From NCBI GenBank assembly GCA_947623455.1, contig OX392532.1:23720792-23784791 (forward strand): a stretch of 64,000 bases of DNA. The letters run 5' to 3'. The stretch's first letter is position 1. Every line of letters starts with the position of its first letter. A program made the position numbers and the translations under genes. The DNA is from Mimachlamys varia (Eukaryota > Mollusca > Bivalvia > Pectinida > Pectinidae). Of the stretch, positions 58,791 through 64,000 are shown piece after piece. The notes below the pieces were generated by a model that ran no database searches, was not told where the DNA came from, and saw only the letters and a program-made list of their open reading frames with translations.

Positions 58791-58905
58791 GGATAAGGAA
58801 ATGGCAGGTGAAATATTCTTTGAAAGTAAAACAGAAAATTGGGAAACTTAAGAATTTGAACATATCAAAATAGGTAATCGGTAGCTAATATTATCTAACA
58901 CCTAC

Positions 58906-59035
58906 CTCCACCATTCCGGTAGGTAAGGTACGGGACTCTCCAGAATTATGGTATACCAATGGAGTATCCGAGTAAGGCCACTAAAAACTCGACTTGAGAA
59001 GTCCATTTCACTTTAACGGCACTTGGTTCCGTCAT
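58906..59035 (-). CDS. Copy B exon 1: TM1 with premature TAA
   Basis: Reads MTEPSAVKVKWTSQVEFLVA, LLGYSIGIP, stop, then FWRVPYLTYRNGG in the same frame. Donor gtaggt. The exon runs 14 bases upstream of the ATG to a ctag acceptor at 59049, as in copy A. Confidence 0.88.
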
Positions 59036-59049
59036 TTTATGATCTCCTA

Positions 59050-59667
59050 GTCCTACTGCCAATCCAATTACTTAAAGCGCCATTTAAAACAGAAAATTGC
59101 AACAGCTGTAGGAAGTAACTTCAATAACCGACATCCGATACAATCTTTAATATTGTAAGTCAAGCTGCGCATCATTCAGAAAAAGATCTGCTTCATGTCG
59201 ACCCACAATCAGTTAACAATTAATGTCGTTTGTCGAATGTCGTTTGTTAAACAACTTCGTGCAGCTGATATAGGGCCGTTGTGGTTTGCAGTAATATCGC
59301 TTTAATTGTTGACGTGGTACTCCTGTCAATGGTATAGTCTAGCATGAACAACCATATTTATTACTTTATGATTAAAAAAAGTGTATTCAAAACAGTAATA
59401 GAAATATGAAATTAAGGACTTGAAATGTAATTTTTACAGATCACTCATATTGCACATGTGGTGTTACCTATAAATATCGTTATAAATTAGAGACATGTAT
59501 GTGTTATTTATCATGTTGATCGTTTGTAGAATAATTAACAGACATTCACAATTCTTATAGTATGCAGATGAAATAACACACCATTGGCATCAACATATTA
59601 ATAACAATTAATCAATATTTTTAGCAATATCCAATATGTATAAAATTTACAAACTCCACCAACATAC
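59050..59667. other. Presumed first intron (leader to exon 1) of copy B
   Basis: No recognisable content; bounded by the donor at 59667 and the ctag acceptor at 59050. Confidence 0.4.
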
Positions 59668-59720
59668 CTTTAAACTGCTTACATCGAGAGATGAATATAT
59701 GACACATATGAAAAGCTATA
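59668..59720 (-). other. Probable 5' UTR exon of SLC6 copy B (3' boundary 59668)
   Basis: The donor gtatgttgg after CAGTTTAAAG corresponds to the leader donor of copy A. An ATG upstream could open a short N-terminal extension in frame with exon 1, but copy A lacks an equivalent, so UTR is preferred. The 5' end is undefined. Confidence 0.45.
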
Positions 59721-59775
59721 GAATTAACTAATCTATACAGCATACTTACTTAACTAATCTAATCTTGCTAAATTA

Positions 59776-59806
59776 TGTATAATTTAAATGGCTGCTTTTC
59801 ACAGCA
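59776..59806 (-). promoter_or_regulatory. Conserved upstream block, candidate core promoter of copy B
   Basis: Shares AGCAGCCATTTAAATTATAC with 27514-27542 upstream of copy A; lies about 110 bp from the leader donor. TATA-like; function inferred. Confidence 0.4.
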
Positions 59807-59841
59807 CAATCGTACTTTTTCGGTTAATATCTAGCGTTTGA

Positions 59842-59880
59842 AAAAATGACGTAACGCATAGATGCTGCACCTTTAATAAT
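59842..59880 (+). repeat. R2 fragment
   Basis: AAATGACGTAACGCATAGAT, GCTGCACCTTTAATAAT; only the first blocks remain. Confidence 0.4.
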
Positions 59881-59889
59881 AATATGTGT

Positions 59890-60140
59890 AATCCATGGGC
59901 GTATTAGTCGAAAGGTTAACACTTCGGCCTTCCATGTAGGCGGCCGGGGTTCGATTCCTGTATTCGGCATACGCATGGAACATTGTGTTTTCCCTTGCCC
60001 ACACAACTCCAACAACCAAGGTGGAGTATGAAATGGTCTGGGGTGGGTGTTGTAGCATTCAAGTGAGGTGGCACTATAAAAGATGCCGTTGGAAACACGA
60101 TCCCTCTACAAACAGGACACAATTCATATCCAGCACACAC
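59890..60140 (+). repeat. Second tRNA-derived SINE-like sequence
   Basis: TAGTCGAAAGGTTAACACTT (A-box region) and GGCCGGGGTTCGATTCCTGT (B box) head a body unlike R3 (CTTGCCCACACAACTCC, GGGGTGGGTGTTGTAGC). Single copy here. Confidence 0.5.
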
Positions 60141-60649
60141 GCATATATACCAACACATATGGAGATATTAGCCAGGTGGTATAGGACAAGTAGTTAGTGC
60201 ATAATAAGGCAGTTCCTGCAAACTCTTTTCATACTCGCTTGAAATTACATATAAGGTAGCTTTGAATTTAGCTATATGTGCATTGAGAAAAGAGAAGTAA
60301 GATGCAAATCCAAGATAACATCAAAAAAGTCATATAGGGTTGACGGACCACGATTGTCGGTATTTGGCCAGTTTGGGTCACTTATCCATACAAACTTGTA
60401 CCTGTAAGTATGTTCCAACGCTCGGCATAAGTTCTGGATTATTTAACGATATTTTTCGATAATCAAACAGACATATAACATGTGAAAACTAATCACTCAG
60501 TGTAAAATACATTTTTAATCATATTGTTATGTCAACCAAATGAAATTATAACATTTCATCTGAAACATCTTTTAGTATGTTCAGTACTTTGATCTTTACT
60601 GTTATTAAAATGTATAAACGTCACCATGAAAAGTATCTCTGTCCTGCAG

Positions 60650-60850
60650 GTTTGGCGCAATAATTATACCTGCTGTCCATTGCAAAATCGTTAAAGGCGA
60701 CTAAACTTGGGATCTTCTTTTCCATTCTTTCTAAACAACTTTCGCCTTCGTAATGTCTCCCTTGACACGACATCACTTCTGGCCTTTAGTTGAGCGTTCG
60801 CACCTGTTGGGAAGATTATGGGTTCTGTCCCCTATTGTGTATTAGTTGTT
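60650..60850. repeat. R7 fragment
   Basis: AAGGCGACTAAACTTGGGAT, TTCGCCTTCGTAATGTCTCC, TTGAGCGTTCGCACCTGTTG and GGGTTCTGTCCCC match the 1790-2050 copy. Confidence 0.55.
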
Positions 60851-61134
60851 TGTTTCCTCGACATGCTGTTGCTTCCCTTATTTTTTCAGGATCTTTCTCA
60901 TGATCAGTTATATTTGTATAACGAGAGAGGTACAAATCAATGTTTGCACAATTAGAAAATTATTCGTAGTCGGAATTCTGACTTGTGAAACTGATTCTTC
61001 GCGGATTTCCTACTGGTTACCCTCTGGCACATTTGGTGTATTGATCGACGATTAAAGTGTTAGTTCCACAAACTCTCCAAGTTATCGCGGAACTTCGACA
61101 AACACAGAATATCAGGAAGTTATTGGGCCTGTTG

Positions 61135-61890
61135 ATAAAAAAATCAGAGAATACCAAAGCATCAACAAAACCATAATCCAAACTCAAAATCGATTAAACT
61201 AGGGGCAAAATAGGAACAAAAGAAAGATTCACATGGAACCTCTCGTAAAAGCACAAGAGAATAACACCAGGTGTTCCGGAAGAGTAAGCGTCCTCTGCTT
61301 CATCGACGACACCCGCCATGTAAATCTTGGTCACATCCAAGTAAGCATAAATCCGCAAAATGATAACCAAGTCATCACAACAAGTAAACACAATAACAAG
61401 CAAACTCAAAAACGTCCATCTTCATATCACAAAAAGATACAGAATATTTCTCGATGAGATCAAGATGGCGACCATAAAATTTACCCATAATGTTCATCAA
61501 CCTGCATCTCTCGAATCCCTGTGCCGTAAGTTTGTTCGTCAGCAGTTGACATCTATCACGAAAATCTCGATATTCAGATCAAGCCCTAGAATATCGAATG
61601 AACTGCGAATTGTAAACACCATAGGATGGAGAAGCAGGGATGTTACTATCAAGAAAGGGAAAGTTAAAGATCGGAAAAAATCGAAATCGTCACGTTTATC
61701 ATACAGCTTAGCAGTAATGAAGTTGCCCGTGTTGGTCATAGTTAAACTAAAGATCGAGGCAAGAAGCTGATGTAGGAGAATCTGTTGTGTCTTTAATCTC
61801 AAGTTCAGTAGTGTATATACGATCGACTAGGTCAGCAAACTTCTTATTGTTTATAAAAACACATCGTCGATATACCTGAAAGTGAAACCG
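61135..61890 (-). mobile_element. R1 relic, RT C-terminal part and tail, minus strand
   Basis: Minus strand reads NFITAKLYDKRDDFDFFRS, TFPFLIVTSLLLHPMVFTIR (shifted frame), then the tail block CATCGACGACACCCGCCATG and ACCAAAGCATCAACAAAACC near 61155. KLYDKRDDF is a hallmark peptide of this RT group. Interrupted by a poly(C) tract at 61915. Confidence 0.7.
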
Positions 61891-61944
61891 AAAGATTTGG
61901 CAAGGTTTTTATTACCCCCCCCCCCCCCCCCTGATAAGCCCCTC

Positions 61945-62110
61945 GACAAATTCAGCCTCTTTAGAAAGCGGACAAAATCCTGTCTCAGACGGGCAGACGG
62001 ATGAGTTTATGCAAGTCGAACGATCGGTTTCGTGGTGCGGGAAGTGCGATAGAGTTATACATGTAGTCAAGTGATACCTATATTGTAGTTGACACTTGCC
62101 ACATCATTTT
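61945..62110. repeat. Partial extra copy of the duplicated flanking block
   Basis: CAGACGGGCAGACGGATGAG, AACGATCGGTTTCGTGGTGC and ATACATGTAGTCAAGTGATA match 34765-34880 and 62985-63085. Confidence 0.7.
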
Positions 62111-62910
62111 AATTTTGATTATATTGTGATCACTTAACAAATAGTCCTGCTTGTTACTGTTCAGCTGAATATGAAACAGTGTCTCAATACTTTCTGGAAT
62201 GTCCCATGTATGATTACCAAAGAATTACATTATTTACTTCTTAATAGCCATGGTAATCATAATCATATAAATATGAGTGTGCTACTCCAAGGCTGTCCTG
62301 GTTATGATGGGCTTACAAACAGAATCGTACTTAAGACTGTTCAATTCTTCATTGGAAAACCCCATCGCTTTAATTCATATATGATTTAGGAAGCCAAGAT
62401 GTATCAAATTTTGTATCAAATACTTTATCAAATACTTTTTATTGTCTTTTTAAAGAAACATATAGGATTACTCGTTGAGCATGGCTTATGATCAATACAT
62501 GTACATATTGAATATAAGATTTTTTTTTACATGAAATGTTAATTAATTGACAGTTGTGGCCGTGCAGTTATATGCACAAGGACTTTTGGCCACTCTGTCA
62601 ATCACTTTTGATAATCTTGTAATATTATAATATAATTATATAATGTAATGTGCATGGTGTGTCAAGTGTGTATGAAGTGTGAGCGTGTATTTTATGACTT
62701 ACCTCCCCCTTTCTCTTTAAAGGATTACCTCCCTTTACCCTATGTTGTACTAGCTTTTCATTTCATTTTTCCCTAATTATCACATCAATTCTAAATTAAT
62801 TTTGTAAGTTTACTTTGGCCATCTAGTGGAGAGACTTAATATAGGCTTTGCCTGTTATTTTATCCACATTGACTTGTAACATCTTATGTCAATAACAATT
62901 GTTGAAATGA
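62111..62910. other. Intergenic; no gene recognised
   Basis: AT-rich spacer between the partial and full duplicated blocks; no domain seen. Confidence 0.35.
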
Positions 62911-62911
62911 A

Positions 62912-63460
62912 ATGAAAATGATGCAAGCTTGAATGTATTTCACTGGAAAATTAACTGCTTTAGAAAGCGGACAAAATCCTGTCTCAGAAGGGCAGACGGA
63001 CGAGTTTATGCAAGTCGAACGATCGGTTTCGTGGTGCGGAAAGTGCGATATAGTTATAAATGTAGTCAAGTGATACCTATATTGTAGTTGATACTTGCCA
63101 CATTATTTTATATTATCTAAGTATAAGAGAGATATTTTTACATCTTTATAATTTTAAAACAGATTGATTGTATACATGTATAAACTCACATTAAGGATTT
63201 CTCCCCGCTCTATACGGATACATATTCGGATTCGTGCTTAATGCGAAATTTCTAATTATACCCAAAAGCCCCATGTATAGCAACATGTACTCGCTCACCA
63301 AAAGTAAACGGTTGACAATTTATTAAAACTTACACGTCATGTGTACATGCATCTTTATTAACATTTTCACGCCCCACCTCAATGAAACACGTAAACTCTA
63401 ATGACTTAATTTCCCAATGAGTTGAGTAGGGCACGCGCTTTTTCATTCCTGGCGAAGTAA
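62912..63460. repeat. Flanking segmental-duplication block, copy 2a
   Basis: Collinear with 34697-35250 (offset 28215), including CCCAAAAGCCCCATGTATAG and GTAAACGGTTGACA. Confidence 0.8.
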
Positions 63461-64000
63461 TACATTTGATGAGTTGTTTACAACAGGTATCGTTGTCGTT
63501 GTGTACAGCCGAGCTGTTTTACATGCTAATGAGATATGCCAGTATCATATCGAAGACGGGTATTCAAATACTTATAATACTGACAAAATACTGATATTTG
63601 CGAAAGCATCAATTCCAGATATATTGGTCCTAAATTCCTAAAGTCAACTTAATGATCGTGCGAAATGTGATCATTTGCCCGGCAATCAGATTTCGTGATT
63701 TTATTTTTTGTTTGATACTAAAATCAAATGCTTTGATTAAGGTGGCATTTTGTCGAAAATTGATAAACATTCAAAAGTGTAAAATACTCTATAAACCTTA
63801 GTTCAGGTCCAAAACTAGCTATAACAAATTATCTGGCACATGTGATCCGTCGCTGTACCGTGTGCATACTTTAAAAGTTTGCATTTTTCAGCCAGATCAG
63901 TCGTTATGTCCAAAATGAAAATTCGCCAAATCACCTATACATGTAACCAATATCATCATCATTTACACGATGCAAATATATCATTATTAACCTTTAGATA
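63461..64000. repeat. Flanking segmental-duplication block, copy 2b (runs off the window)
   Basis: Collinear with about 36685-37203, with small indels; position 64000 corresponds to 37203. In copy 1 the last exon of an SLC6 gene begins 393 bp further on. Confidence 0.82.

Larger units (their letters stand above)
37596..59035 (-). pseudogene. SLC6-family transporter-like gene, copy B, with one in-frame stop in TM1
   Basis: Tandem paralogue of copy A with the same 14-exon plan. Exons in order: 59035-58906, 55013-54882, 53713-53514, 52882-52803, 50911-50779, 49398-49264, 49077-48974, 46950-46826, 46030-45915, 45624-45493, 42940-42841, 40791-40691, 39380-39213, 37778-37596. All splice sites are usable, and 13 exons are open with mostly conservative changes. 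Exon 1 has TAA (58946-58948) where copy A has GAA (Glu30), a single G-to-T change. Exon 3 is 21 bp shorter because its donor lies earlier. The same ion-site substitutions are present (Thr and Gly in TM7, Ala for the TM8 Ser). It may be a very young pseudogene, a null allele, or a sequencing error at one base; the otherwise intact frame favours recent or no decay. Confidence 0.88.

Noticed and set aside
10753..59035. Copies A and B as two haplotypes of one gene placed in tandem by mis-assembly
   Set aside because: Protein and especially intron sequences differ far more than alleles would, and repeat insertions are entirely different.
1..64000. CRISPR array, bacterial operon or rRNA gene
   Set aside because: The direct repeats seen lack unique equal-length spacers, and the sequence is plainly eukaryotic.

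Overview
This is an AT-rich animal nuclear sequence: genes split by GT-AG introns, tRNA-derived SINEs, Penelope-like, LINE, piggyBac and pogo relics, and satellite-like tandem arrays. The repeat families look most like those of a bivalve mollusc, which is inference; no species can be named.

The backbone is two tandem paralogues of the SLC6 (sodium:neurotransmitter symporter) family, both on the minus strand with the same 14 coding exons and identical intron phases. Copy A (10753-26864) splices in silico to an uninterrupted frame of 619 codons plus stop. Copy B (37596-59035) gives 613 codons including the terminator, but carries one in-frame TAA in TM1. Each has a probable 5' UTR exon and a conserved upstream block. 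Sequence flanking the 3' end of B (34.7-37.2 kb) recurs at 62.9-64.0 kb, which predicts a third copy starting about 0.4 kb beyond the right edge.

The most notable point is that these SLC6 proteins keep the fold, the EL2 disulphide cysteines and the extracellular gate pair, but have changed most residues that bind Na+, Cl- and the substrate carboxylate: the TM1 Asn is Glu, the TM3 Tyr is Ala/Thr, the TM7 Asn and Ser are Thr and Gly, and the TM8 Ser is Val/Ala.

Layout: 0-0.9 kb broken piggyBac transposase; 1.8-10.4 kb a graveyard of a Penelope-like retroelement (R1) plus PHD-finger and pogo-transposase relics; 10.7-27.5 kb SLC6 copy A, with a LINE relic and tandem arrays in introns; 27.5-37.5 kb intergenic, with a SINE, a minisatellite, R2 repeats, a hairpin-ended tandem-array element and a 505-bp perfect tandem duplication; 37.6-59.8 kb SLC6 copy B with many repeat insertions; 59.9-64 kb repeats and the second copy of the flanking block. 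I saw no bacterial-type systems, CRISPR arrays or rRNA genes. All coordinates and splice sites come from reading the sequence and paralogue comparison; no search was run.
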